The translations under genes were made by a program, and so were the position numbers. Source: Lutibacter flavus (GTDB lineage Bacteria; Bacteroidota; Bacteroidia; Flavobacteriales; Flavobacteriaceae). Taken from it: a DNA stretch of 64,000 nt. Each line of letters starts with the position of its first letter. Position 1 is the stretch's first letter. The DNA lies in the NCBI RefSeq assembly GCF_900188355.1, contig NZ_FZNX01000001.1, forward strand, positions 940,999 to 1,004,998, read 5' to 3'. This document shows positions 26,744 to 35,607 of this stretch, piece after piece. The notes under the pieces are model-generated. The model was given only the letters and a program-made list of their open reading frames with translations, made no database searches and was not told the origin of the DNA.

Positions 26744-27808
26744 TTGAAAAAATATATACTCATTTTTTTATTTTCAATTCAATTAGTATCTGCTCAATCA
26801 GTTAGAAAATATTCGAATGAATTTTTAAATATTGGCGTAGATGCAGCTGCTTTTGGAATGAGTAAAGCTGTTGTAGCAACAAGTAACGATGTAAATTCAA
26901 ATTACTGGAATCCAGCTGGTTTAGTAGGAATTAAAGATTATCAAGGTGCAATAATGCATGCAGAATATTTTGCAGGAATTGCAAAGTATGATTATATAGG
27001 TTTTGCAATGGCTGTTGATGAAAAAAGCGCTGTTGGTATTTCATTAATAAGATTTGGAGTAGATGATATTTTAAATACTACGGAACTTATTGACAATGAG
27101 GGAAATATAGATTATAATCGAATAAGTTTATTTTCGGCAGCTGATTATGCATTAAATTTATCATATGCCAGAAGTTTACCAATTGAAGGTCTTAACCTAG
27201 GTTTAAACACTAAAATTGTAAGAAGAATTATTGGGAAATTTGCTACTTCCTGGGGGTTCGGACTAGATGCCGGTGTTCAATATGAAAAAAATGATTGGAA
27301 ATATGGTTTAATGTTAAGAGATATTACAACTACTTTTAATTCCTGGAGTATTGATGAAGCTGAATTCGAAAAAATTAAAAATTCAATTCCAGACCAAAAT
27401 CAGGAATTACCTGAAACAAATGAGATTACCTTACCAAAAGCACAATTAGGAATTGCAAGAAAATATACTATTTCTAAAGATTTCAATTTATTGACGGAAG
27501 TTGATTTAAATATGAGATTTACAAAAACAAATGATATTATTTCAACTGATTTTGTAAGTATAGACCCAGCAGTTGGGTTTCAATTAGATTATTTAAATAT
27601 GGTTTTTTTACGAGCTGGTGTTGGAAATATTCAAAAAGAGTTACAATTTGATACTTCGGAAGAAGTAGTTTTTCAACCAAATTTTGGAGTTGGCTTTAAT
27701 TATAAAGGAATCCAAATTGATTATGCTTTAACTAATATTGCGTCTGTTGGAAATGCATTATATTCAAACATATTTTCTATAAAAGTAGATTTTGATTATT
27801 TCAACTAA
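26744..27808 (+). CDS. PorV/PorQ family outer-membrane protein (PorV2-like)
   Basis: FadL-like 14-strand barrel family that includes the T9SS proteins PorV and PorQ; this copy resembles the members annotated PorV2. A signal peptide (1-18, ending LVSAQ) is followed by NIGVDAAAFGMSKAVVATSN and the diagnostic NSNYWNPAGL. It is 354 residues, with alternating amphipathic strands to the end. It starts with TTG. A shuttle or anchor role for T9SS cargo is inference; the main PorV lies elsewhere in such genomes. A near-consensus box TACTTTCG lies upstream at about 26729. Confidence 0.82.
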   Translation: MKKYILIFLFSIQLVSAQSVRKYSNEFLNIGVDAAAFGMSKAVVATSNDVNSNYWNPAGLVGIKDYQGAIMHAEYFAGIAKYDYIGFAMAVDEKSAVGISLIRFGVDDILNTTELIDNEGNIDYNRISLFSAADYALNLSYARSLPIEGLNLGLNTKIVRRIIGKFATSWGFGLDAGVQYEKNDWKYGLMLRDITTTFNSWSIDEAEFEKIKNSIPDQNQELPETNEITLPKAQLGIARKYTISKDFNLLTEVDLNMRFTKTNDIISTDFVSIDPAVGFQLDYLNMVFLRAGVGNIQKELQFDTSEEVVFQPNFGVGFNYKGIQIDYALTNIASVGNALYSNIFSIKVDFDYFN

Positions 27809-27843
27809 TTTTAAAATTCTATTAAAATAACATTTATTAATTG

Positions 27844-29022
27844 ATGAAAATTAAGCCATTATTTACCTTTTTTCTTTTTCTATTTTCAGTTATATCTTAT
27901 GCTCAGATTAAACTATCTGACAAAGCAACTATTAGTGTAGTTACTTGTGGTCCAGGAGATGAACTTTATTCTACATTTGGGCATAGTGCTTTTAGAGTGT
28001 ACGATGCTGTTAATAAATTAGATAAAATTTATAATTATGGAACCTTTAATTTTAATGCTCCTAATTTTTATCTCAATTTTGCAAAAGGGAAACTAACCTA
28101 CCAACTATCCACTACCCGATTTGGGTATTTTTTACAAGTTTATAATTATGAAAACAGATGGGTTAAAACGCAGGAATTAGACCTGAATTATAATGAAGTT
28201 CAAGCTACATTTGAATTTTTAGAAAACAATGCAAAACCAGAAAACAAAGATTATGAGTACGATTTTTTCTACGACAATTGTTCAACAAAAATTGAAGATG
28301 TTATAAAAACTGTTTTAAATGACAAGGTTACTTTTCATAACAACCATATTACCACACATAAATCTCATAGAGATCTAATAGCCGATTATACTAAAAATCA
28401 AAAATGGGGAAAATTTGGAATTGATTTAGCTCTGGGTTCTGTTATAGATAAAGAAGCTACAGAAAATGATTATAAATTTTTACCCGATTATATTTATGAG
28501 GCATTTGAAAATGCAACTATTACAACCGATAATGGGATAAAACCTCTGGTAAAAGAGAATAAAACAATTATTAATCCTAAAAAAGAACTTTCTATTAAAC
28601 CTTTAGCTTTTGTATCCACACCATTTTTTACACTGCTATTAATTAGTTTAATTATTGTTTATTTCACTTTTAAAAATTACAAGAAAAAAGCAAGATCAAA
28701 ATGGTTGGATTTCATAATTTACTTTTTAACAGGAATTATTGGAATTGCTGTATTACTTTTATGGTTTGCAACCTCACATACAGCTACTTATAAAAATTTA
28801 AATTTCTTATGGGCTTTTGCTCCTAATTTGGTTGTTGCTTTTTATCTATTGAAATCGAAATTACCTAAATGGATTTATTATTATAACATCTTATTAATTG
28901 CTTTAATTTTAATTCTGGCAATTTTATGGTTGTTTAAAATTCAGGTATTTAATAGTGCTATGATTCCTTTATTAACTGCTTTGGGAATAAGATATTTATT
29001 TTTGGTGAAATCTAAATACTAA
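27844..29022 (+). CDS. DUF4105 (Lnb-like) periplasmic domain protein with C-terminal membrane helices
   Basis: Protein of 392 residues: a signal peptide (ending ISYAQ), a DUF4105/Lnb N-terminal-type periplasmic domain with CGPGDELYSTFGHSAFRV and the Cys-containing FFYDNCSTKIED, then four to five transmembrane helices from about residue 255 to the end. The conserved His and Cys suggest a papain-like hydrolase or acyltransferase fold. The function is not established. The ATG at 27844 was chosen over the TTG three bases upstream. The stop lies directly before a dispersed repeat array. Confidence 0.8.
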   Translation: MKIKPLFTFFLFLFSVISYAQIKLSDKATISVVTCGPGDELYSTFGHSAFRVYDAVNKLDKIYNYGTFNFNAPNFYLNFAKGKLTYQLSTTRFGYFLQVYNYENRWVKTQELDLNYNEVQATFEFLENNAKPENKDYEYDFFYDNCSTKIEDVIKTVLNDKVTFHNNHITTHKSHRDLIADYTKNQKWGKFGIDLALGSVIDKEATENDYKFLPDYIYEAFENATITTDNGIKPLVKENKTIINPKKELSIKPLAFVSTPFFTLLLISLIIVYFTFKNYKKKARSKWLDFIIYFLTGIIGIAVLLLWFATSHTATYKNLNFLWAFAPNLVVAFYLLKSKLPKWIYYYNILLIALILILAILWLFKIQVFNSAMIPLLTALGIRYLFLVKSKY

Positions 29023-29023
29023 C

Positions 29024-29302
29024 TTCTCGATACAATTTTTCTCCATTGCATTTCTAAAAACCACTCGAAGTGACGTTGATTATGTAAAAATTCCGTCAGT
29101 ACTAGATACAATTTTTCTCCATTGCATTTTTAAAAATCACTCGAAGTGACGTTGATTATGTGAAAATTCCGTCAGTACTAGATACAATTTTTTTTACATT
29201 GTATTTCTAAATACCACTAGAAGTGATGTTGAGAGTTACAACTACTCGTCAGTTCGAGTGATTTCAATAAGAATGAAATTCTTAGTGAAATTGTATCGAG
29301 AA
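29024..29302. repeat. Dispersed intergenic repeat array: 76-bp tandem units plus an inverted half
   Basis: Two full units starting C-T-(C/A)-GATACAATTTTT at 29026 and 29102 and a divergent third at 29178 give an exact 76-base period. Each carries CACTCGAAGTGACG or a variant. From 29248 the same elements appear inverted: GTCAGTTCGAGTGAT and, at the end, AAATTGTATCGAGAA. The inverted end touches the stop codon of the sugar-phosphate transferase. The same family recurs at 63830-64000. Confidence 0.9.
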
Positions 29303-30691
29303 CTAAGTACCTCTAAAAAACAAAACTGTACTAATTGTTTTAATTACAATTTTAAAATCCATTAATAAGTTACGTTCTTTAATATAATAAAGATCATATC
29401 GAAGCTTTACGAATTGCTCTTCTTTGGTACTTGCATAAGGATATTCCACTTGAGCCCAACCTGTTAATCCAGGTTTAATTACGTTTCTAATCGTATAGAA
29501 AGGAAAATTTTCACTTAATTCTTCAACAAATTCCGGACGTTCAGGTCTGGGACCAATAATACTCATATCGCCCTTTAAAATATTTATAAATTGAGGAACT
29601 TCATCAAGTCTGGTTCTTCTTAAAAATTTACCAAATTTTGTAATTCTATTGTCATTTTTAACTGCCCAAACTGCACCAGATTTTTCGGCATTTGAAATCA
29701 TGGTACGCAATTTTATTATTTTAAATAACTCACCTCCTTTACCAACACGTTCCTGATAATAAAATAATCTACCTTTATTCCAAAGTAAATTTCCAATTAG
29801 TACAAAAGGAATTATCATAATAAAAAATAAAATTCCAAATACAGCTCCAATAACATCAAATGCTCTATGAAAAATTAAATAAGCTCTATTTTGCTGACTA
29901 TTACTAAATGTTAAATGATTATAAAAACTTTCGTTTAAATGTGTTTCAGGAATTTTTTTAGATATAGATTCAACAAACTCCTCAGAACTAGTGATATGAT
30001 ACCCCTTTTTAAAAAGCGAAATTAATTGTGGCGTGTATTTATTTGTAAACTCATTTTTATGATAATTATCTACAACAATTTCAGATATATGGTGAGTTAA
30101 AACTAGCTCATTTAAGGAGGTGTTTTCTACATTAAAACGCTGAATTGACTGATCTAAAATTGGTTCTGAACAAATATAACCAACAATAAAATTATCAGGA
30201 GCTTTGGTTTTTATCAATTCGACTAATTTAAAAATTTCCTCTTTATTTGATCCTATTATTATAATACGATTAAAAAAAAGTGGTGAAAATATAAATTGTA
30301 TGTAGGCCAACCTCCAAACATAAACAGATGCAGTTATTGCAACAAATAAATAAATTACTTGCATTCTGTTTTCTGGCAATACAGGAGTAATTATTGGTGT
30401 GAAAATATAAAATAAGGTTGTGAAAATTCCAGTTAAAATAGCACTTCTTAAAACCAGGTATTTATCATTGGCAATTTTTAAATTATACATTTCAAAAATT
30501 TGACCCAATAACAGTAAATACCCTGCTAAAATTAGCATCCATTTATAAATGTTCTCATTTGTGCTATTAAAATAATGAAAGTCAAAAATAAATGACATAA
30601 TTGCCAATCCTTCTATTGCAAAAACAACATCAAAAACACGCAATAATAATTTACGTTCCGAAATTGAAAAGCTGTTGTTCTTTGGGGGCAT
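29303..30691 (-). CDS. Undecaprenyl-phosphate sugar-1-phosphate transferase (WbaP/WcaJ type)
   Basis: Polyprenyl glycosylphosphotransferase that starts repeat-unit synthesis by moving a sugar-1-phosphate onto undecaprenyl phosphate in the inner membrane. There are four to five N-terminal hydrophobic helices (up to about residue 140), a Rossmann-like CoA-binding-type domain (about 140-250), one more helix (about 272-300), and the bacterial sugar transferase domain with KIIKLRTM, RRTRLDEVPQFINIL, MSIIGPRPERPEF and KPGLTGWAQV. It is 462 residues, the full long form. It is the last gene of the polysaccharide locus in transcription order; its ATG overlaps the upstream GT4 stop by one base. Confidence 0.92.
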   Translation of the reverse strand: MPPKNNSFSISERKLLLRVFDVVFAIEGLAIMSFIFDFHYFNSTNENIYKWMLILAGYLLLLGQIFEMYNLKIANDKYLVLRSAILTGIFTTLFYIFTPIITPVLPENRMQVIYLFVAITASVYVWRLAYIQFIFSPLFFNRIIIIGSNKEEIFKLVELIKTKAPDNFIVGYICSEPILDQSIQRFNVENTSLNELVLTHHISEIVVDNYHKNEFTNKYTPQLISLFKKGYHITSSEEFVESISKKIPETHLNESFYNHLTFSNSQQNRAYLIFHRAFDVIGAVFGILFFIMIIPFVLIGNLLWNKGRLFYYQERVGKGGELFKIIKLRTMISNAEKSGAVWAVKNDNRITKFGKFLRRTRLDEVPQFINILKGDMSIIGPRPERPEFVEELSENFPFYTIRNVIKPGLTGWAQVEYPYASTKEEQFVKLRYDLYYIKERNLLMDFKIVIKTISTVLFFRGT

Positions 30692-31905
30692 TAAAATAGT
30701 TTTAGATATTTATCACTTAAATATCCAAAGTTATGATATTTTCTAACATATATAAGCCCATTTTCACCAATTCCTTCTAATTTTTTAGTTGACATTTTTT
30801 GTAATTCTAAAATACCCTCTACAATTGCTTTTCCACTCTCTGGTAATACTGTTATTCCACAATTAGACAATTCAACTGGGCTTTTAATAAAATTAGATGA
30901 TTCTAAAACCGGTTTGGAAGCGAGCATATAGTCAAAATACTTATTTGAGGAAACACCATAATCAAATAAAGGGGTATCGTTTCTGCCAACAAAACAAACA
31001 TTAAAATGTTTTAAAATGCTTTGAACCTGACCTTTATTAATTTTATCTATAAATGTGATATTTAAATTTCCTGCTGTCTTTTGCATTAAACTTTTCTTTA
31101 AGTAACCGTTTCCTACTAAAACAAAATGAACTTCCTTATTTTGAACCATTAAAATAGATGCTTCAATTAAATACTCCAATGCATTTGCCATTCCCATAGT
31201 TCCTGTGTATCCAATTATAAATTTATTATTGGGTATTTGTTTTATTATTGAGTCTGGCAAAGACTCTTTTAAAAGTAATTTTTCATCTATTCCATTCGAA
31301 ATCCAATTAAATTTTGATGCATCTCCAGATATTTTATTAATATAAGAACTAGCGTTAGGAAGCAAGGATACAATGTTATCCGATTTTTTATATCCTTTTT
31401 TTTCTATCCAACTCATTAAAATTATCATAGGATGAAATTTTGAATATCCAGATAAATACATTGGAGTTAGAGGCCATAAATCTCTAATTTCAAACAATAA
31501 TTTTTTAGAATTAAATTTTTTCTTTAAATAAATTCCAGATAAAATTGGAAAAATTGGCATTGAAGAAACTATAATATTAGATGGCTTTTCTAACAAGGAA
31601 CTTTTTAAAAACAGTACTTTAAAAGCAAATACAATCATACTCCACAATTTAAAAATACTTCCCCCATCATATGGTGGTATTTTTACCCAACAAAATGTAA
31701 TATTTTCTTCAATTTCTTCAAGTGTAAATGTTTTGTTAGAGATCTTTGGTTGATTAATAAAAAGGTGATTGTATGAACCTGAAATTATTTTAACCTTATA
31801 CCCTTTTGAAATCCAGTATTTTGAAAAATTAAAATGGCGTTCTCCCCAACCAGAATCTGGTTTTCCAGCAGTTTGATTTATTATCCAAATAACTTTTTTA
31901 CTCAT
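30691..31905 (-). CDS. Glycosyltransferase family 4, WbuB-like
   Basis: GT-B glycosyltransferase of 404 residues. The N-terminal NQTAGKPDSGWGERHFNFSK and KYWISKGYKVKIISGSYNH match the WbuB-like group, whose members often add an amino sugar (such as FucNAc) as the second residue of an O-unit. The C-terminal domain has IIGYTGTMG and the donor-site stretch DYMLASKPVLES. The usual E-x7-E motif is not clean. Its place next to the initiating transferase fits second-sugar addition, but that is inference. Confidence 0.85.
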   Translation of the reverse strand: MSKKVIWIINQTAGKPDSGWGERHFNFSKYWISKGYKVKIISGSYNHLFINQPKISNKTFTLEEIEENITFCWVKIPPYDGGSIFKLWSMIVFAFKVLFLKSSLLEKPSNIIVSSMPIFPILSGIYLKKKFNSKKLLFEIRDLWPLTPMYLSGYSKFHPMIILMSWIEKKGYKKSDNIVSLLPNASSYINKISGDASKFNWISNGIDEKLLLKESLPDSIIKQIPNNKFIIGYTGTMGMANALEYLIEASILMVQNKEVHFVLVGNGYLKKSLMQKTAGNLNITFIDKINKGQVQSILKHFNVCFVGRNDTPLFDYGVSSNKYFDYMLASKPVLESSNFIKSPVELSNCGITVLPESGKAIVEGILELQKMSTKKLEGIGENGLIYVRKYHNFGYLSDKYLKLF

Positions 31906-33271
31906 TCCTCAGATTTGAAATTACTGCCTTAAATTTACCGTTTTTTGTTCTTTCGATTTCTAAAACATACTCAAAAATAATACTTAAACCTCCAAGTTGA
32001 CTTGTTATTCGTTGTTTAATTAATTTTTCATTATTTGTGTCAAACGATTTTTCTACAACTAATTTAACTATAATTTCTTCAAGTGAAAGTTGTATTACTT
32101 GACTCATAACTAAATACGGAATATTTATAAAAACACTGTGAAAACGAACCATTTGTTGCCCATTTCTACCAATTATAACATCTTCAACTCTGCCTTCTAT
32201 TTCATCAATTTTAAGCATTGCATTATTTTGTTCTTTTGCAATTTTAACCTGATCCCCTATTCTGTATCGAATCAATGGTTGATCATAATTTAAAAAACCT
32301 GTCGCAATAACTTCTCCCATTTCTCCATTATTTACATATTTCCCTTTTGAATCAATAACTTCCATAATCCCAGAATCCATACTAAATAATAGCTCTCCTT
32401 TATTATTTTCAGAAATTAAACCACAAGCCTCCACGCCGCTATACGCATCAAATACTTTACATTTAAAGGCTTCTTCAATAGTTTCTCTCATTTTATAAGT
32501 TAATTTTTCACTGGATGTTAAAACAGCTTTTAACTTTGGAGTTTTCAATTCAAGTTTTAAAATACTTTTTGCCAACAAATAAATACTCATTGCATAGCCA
32601 ACTAAATATTTGCTTTGTGAATCAAACAATCCTTTTACATAATCTGTAGCCGTTGATTCAGAAATATGGTAAGCTGAAAAATACGCTTGAGATTCTGCCT
32701 TATTATATCTGTAAAATGGTTTTTTAGTTTTAGAATTTGATAAAACTTTCCTACCGCCAATCATAGCTCTTGGCATTTTATAATGTACTCCTGACCAATT
32801 TCTAACGCGCACTTCATAAAGCGCTGACCAAGTTTGATGAAATTTTCTGCTTAAATAAATACTTGTAGGTGTTCCGCTACTTCCACTACTAAAATAAAAT
32901 TTTCCTTTTTCTTTTTTAGCTGATAACAATTGAGAAGTCCCATATTTTCTTAATTCATCTTTTTCTAAAAATGGTAATTTTTTTAAATCCTCTAATTCAA
33001 ATTTCTCAAAATCACTTAACTCAAAGCCATTTTTTTTGTATAATTTTTCATAAAATGGAACTGTAGTAAATGCATGAATAAGTAATTTTCGAAGTTCCAA
33101 GGTTTGATAATTATGCCATTCACTTTCAGAGTAATTATCATGAACTCTAAACTTTTCTAGTTTATTTTTGAAACAACCACTAAAACGTCTATTCTTCCAA
33201 TAATATCCATACATAGAAAGCATCATATTTTGAATAAAAACTGGAGAAACAGAATAAATTTTATTTAACAT
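31898..33271 (-). CDS. CapK-like adenylate-forming enzyme (phenylacetate-CoA ligase family)
   Basis: ANL-superfamily protein of 457 residues related to PaaK and to CapK proteins of capsule loci. The P-loop YFSSGSSGTPTSIYLS, the AYSGVEACG adenine-site segment and LIRYRIGDQV are present. CapK-type proteins recur in polysaccharide clusters, where they are thought to activate a carboxylic acid for transfer to the glycan; the substrate is unknown. It overlaps the next gene by eight bases. Confidence 0.85.
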   Translation of the reverse strand: MLNKIYSVSPVFIQNMMLSMYGYYWKNRRFSGCFKNKLEKFRVHDNYSESEWHNYQTLELRKLLIHAFTTVPFYEKLYKKNGFELSDFEKFELEDLKKLPFLEKDELRKYGTSQLLSAKKEKGKFYFSSGSSGTPTSIYLSRKFHQTWSALYEVRVRNWSGVHYKMPRAMIGGRKVLSNSKTKKPFYRYNKAESQAYFSAYHISESTATDYVKGLFDSQSKYLVGYAMSIYLLAKSILKLELKTPKLKAVLTSSEKLTYKMRETIEEAFKCKVFDAYSGVEACGLISENNKGELLFSMDSGIMEVIDSKGKYVNNGEMGEVIATGFLNYDQPLIRYRIGDQVKIAKEQNNAMLKIDEIEGRVEDVIIGRNGQQMVRFHSVFINIPYLVMSQVIQLSLEEIIVKLVVEKSFDTNNEKLIKQRITSQLGGLSIIFEYVLEIERTKNGKFKAVISNLRNE

Positions 33272-33278
33272 TAATAAT

Positions 33279-34292
33279 TTATTTCAAAAGATTGTACCAT
33301 TGAACTTTGATTTTTTCTATATCAAATTGTTCTGAAAATAAACGAGCTGATAAAGATAATCGATTCGCTTCATCCGGATTATTTAAAATATTAATAATAG
33401 CATTTGCCATTTCTTGTTCATCATTCGCAGAAACTAAAATTCCATTTTCTTTATTCTTAATCAAATACGGAATACCTCCAACATTTGTTGAAATTATTGG
33501 CAGTCCTAAAGCCATCGCTTCAAGCAGACTCACTGGCATATTATCTATATTTGTAGTATTTATAAAGATATCATATTCATTTGAAAGTTGATGCCAATCT
33601 TCTTTTTTAAGAACCCCCGTAAATTTGATGTTTTCAGTCAAATTTAATTTATCAACCAATAATTGAACTTCCTCAAAAGTACCATCCTTAGTTGGACCAA
33701 CCATACATAATTTTGCGTTTTCGAATTGTTTTTTTACTAAATTCAATACTTTAACAGCTAATAAAGGATTGTATGTTTTATCAAAAGCCCTAACCCATAA
33801 TATTTTTGGGCTTAAATGCTGTCTTTCTTTAAAATTATATTCTTTTATAGGGATACTATTTGGAATGTACTCAGTTTTATATCCTCGAGCACTAAACTCT
33901 TTTTGTAAATATATTGAAGGTGATATGTTCTTATATGAATTTTTAAAAATTAACTTAGACGTGAACTTTGAATTTTCTATTCTAAAAGGTAAATTTCCTC
34001 CGTGCAAAATTGGAATATATTTAATGTTTAATAATCGAGCAAATTGAGAAATCACAAAAGCATAATAAAAATTTAATGTACTAAAAGTATCTATTAATAG
34101 TACATCTACTTTATTTCTATTCTTAAGAACACATATAACCATATCAAATAATCTCAATATTTTATTTGATTTATCGGAAGAAACAGTTACAGAAAATCCT
34201 TGTTGTAGTAACAATTCAGTTAATGTAGCCATTGTAGAATTGTATGCTGTTTTTTTAGTTAAATTATTTCCTATGTATACTATTCTTTTCAT
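33279..34292 (-). CDS. Glycosyltransferase family 4
   Basis: GT-B retaining glycosyltransferase, 337 residues from the ATG at 34292 (an earlier in-frame ATG at 34301 adds three residues). The N-terminal acceptor domain begins MKRIVYIGNNLTKKT. The C-terminal donor domain has KLCMVGPTKDGTF and the E-x7-E motif in PVSLLEAMALGLPIISTNVGGIP. It overlaps the O-antigen ligase gene by 29 bases, so the two are coupled. Confidence 0.9.
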   Translation of the reverse strand: MKRIVYIGNNLTKKTAYNSTMATLTELLLQQGFSVTVSSDKSNKILRLFDMVICVLKNRNKVDVLLIDTFSTLNFYYAFVISQFARLLNIKYIPILHGGNLPFRIENSKFTSKLIFKNSYKNISPSIYLQKEFSARGYKTEYIPNSIPIKEYNFKERQHLSPKILWVRAFDKTYNPLLAVKVLNLVKKQFENAKLCMVGPTKDGTFEEVQLLVDKLNLTENIKFTGVLKKEDWHQLSNEYDIFINTTNIDNMPVSLLEAMALGLPIISTNVGGIPYLIKNKENGILVSANDEQEMANAIINILNNPDEANRLSLSARLFSEQFDIEKIKVQWYNLLK

Positions 34293-35607
34293 CTTTTGCA
34301 ATTGTTACAAGGCTTAAACCATATATAAAGGCAGGAAATGCAACTCTCATTGCAGAATGGTTAATAGTAAAGAACCAAAATACTAAGAATGCGCTTAAAA
34401 GAGCTCTAAAAATTAGAGGTTGCCTTAAAATATGTTTCAAAGGAATAACTAATAACAATATTAATATAACCAAACCAATCACACCATGTTCACTTAATAA
34501 TCTACTCAATTCATTATGGGAAGCTGCTACAATTCCTTGCTCTTCCATCCGTTCATATTTTGAACCTCCAACACCAATTCCAAAAAAAGGGTGTTCATAA
34601 AAATTATCCAATTCACTTTTAAATAAATCTATTCTACCAGTTGTAATATCATCTTTAGTAACTCCTGCTGCATTTTTATTGGTATATCTGTTTTCAAGCA
34701 TACCACCGGTTAAATTTGATGTATAAATCCAAAGAGCAACTCCACTTAATACAATAATACCCCCATATTTAACAATATTTTTAAATTTATCTTTTGAAGC
34801 AGCAATATAATAAAAAACAAAAAATGTTATTGCTATAAATGCGGTTAACATGCCTCCTCTAGAAAATGTGATTAACCCTCTAAATACCAGATATATAAAA
34901 ACAAACACATCTACAAACAGCACAAAAAATACGCGCTTTTTAAAAAACAGAAATACTGCAAAAATAAAAACTCCAAATCCTAGTAAAGTTGCAACTTGAT
35001 TGGGACCAAAACCTCCAGATGCCATAATATTTGCAGCACCTCCAAAACTTATATCTTGAAAATCAGGTGTTTTAAAATATAAAAAACTTAACATAGAAAT
35101 AATTGGTAATCCCGCTACAAATAACACATCCAAAATAGTAGACAAGGTTATTTTTCTTTTATAAAAATAAATTGAAGCAACTCCTAATAAAACTGGTCCA
35201 CTTAAATTAAAAGCGATTGCCGTTCTAATTGATTCATTAAAAGGAATATCCACAAAAGCAATTCCAATAAGCAACAATAAAATGTAAATTAAATAACTTA
35301 CAGATATATGATGTTTTTTTGTCTCAATATAAAGTCCAAAAAATAAAAAAAGTAAAACTGAATATTTTGGTAATTCATGAAAAACCATACTACCAGCCAT
35401 TCTAAAAAGCACTTCACCTCCAACTAAATAGGCACTCCAAAATATGGCTTCATTATACTTGTTCTCAGATTTATAAATTGAGAAAACACCTATTACAACA
35501 ATTAATAATGAATAGTATTTAGTAATAGATCCCGATAATAATAAAACTCCTAAAACAAGATGAAATAAGGCTAAATAAAAACGCGTATATTTTGAAAAAC
35601 TAATCAA
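34264..35607 (-). CDS. O-antigen ligase/polymerase family membrane protein
   Basis: Inner-membrane protein of 447 residues with about 11-12 hydrophobic segments and one large periplasmic loop (about residues 300-365). The loop carries FYEHPFFGIGVGGSKY followed by ASHNELSRLLSEHGVIG, the Wzy_C (WaaL/Wzy) signature with conserved His. Whether it ligates chains to lipid A core (WaaL) or polymerises repeat units (Wzy) cannot be told from sequence alone. No wzx or wzz gene is seen here, while Wzm/Wzt is present, which leans towards ligase. Confidence 0.85.
   Translation of the reverse strand: MISFSKYTRFYLALFHLVLGVLLLSGSITKYYSLLIVVIGVFSIYKSENKYNEAIFWSAYLVGGEVLFRMAGSMVFHELPKYSVLLFLFFGLYIETKKHHISVSYLIYILLLLIGIAFVDIPFNESIRTAIAFNLSGPVLLGVASIYFYKRKITLSTILDVLFVAGLPIISMLSFLYFKTPDFQDISFGGAANIMASGGFGPNQVATLLGFGVFIFAVFLFFKKRVFFVLFVDVFVFIYLVFRGLITFSRGGMLTAFIAITFFVFYYIAASKDKFKNIVKYGGIIVLSGVALWIYTSNLTGGMLENRYTNKNAAGVTKDDITTGRIDLFKSELDNFYEHPFFGIGVGGSKYERMEEQGIVAASHNELSRLLSEHGVIGLVILILLLVIPLKHILRQPLIFRALLSAFLVFWFFTINHSAMRVAFPAFIYGLSLVTIAKDEKNSIHRK

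Noticed and set aside
29024..29302. CRISPR array
   Set aside because: The 76-base period has no short conserved repeat alternating with unique spacers; whole units are repeated, and an inverted copy follows. No cas genes are present.
33307..34047. Two plus-strand frames opposite the GT4 gene
   Set aside because: They lie fully opposite a clear glycosyltransferase gene and show no known motif.
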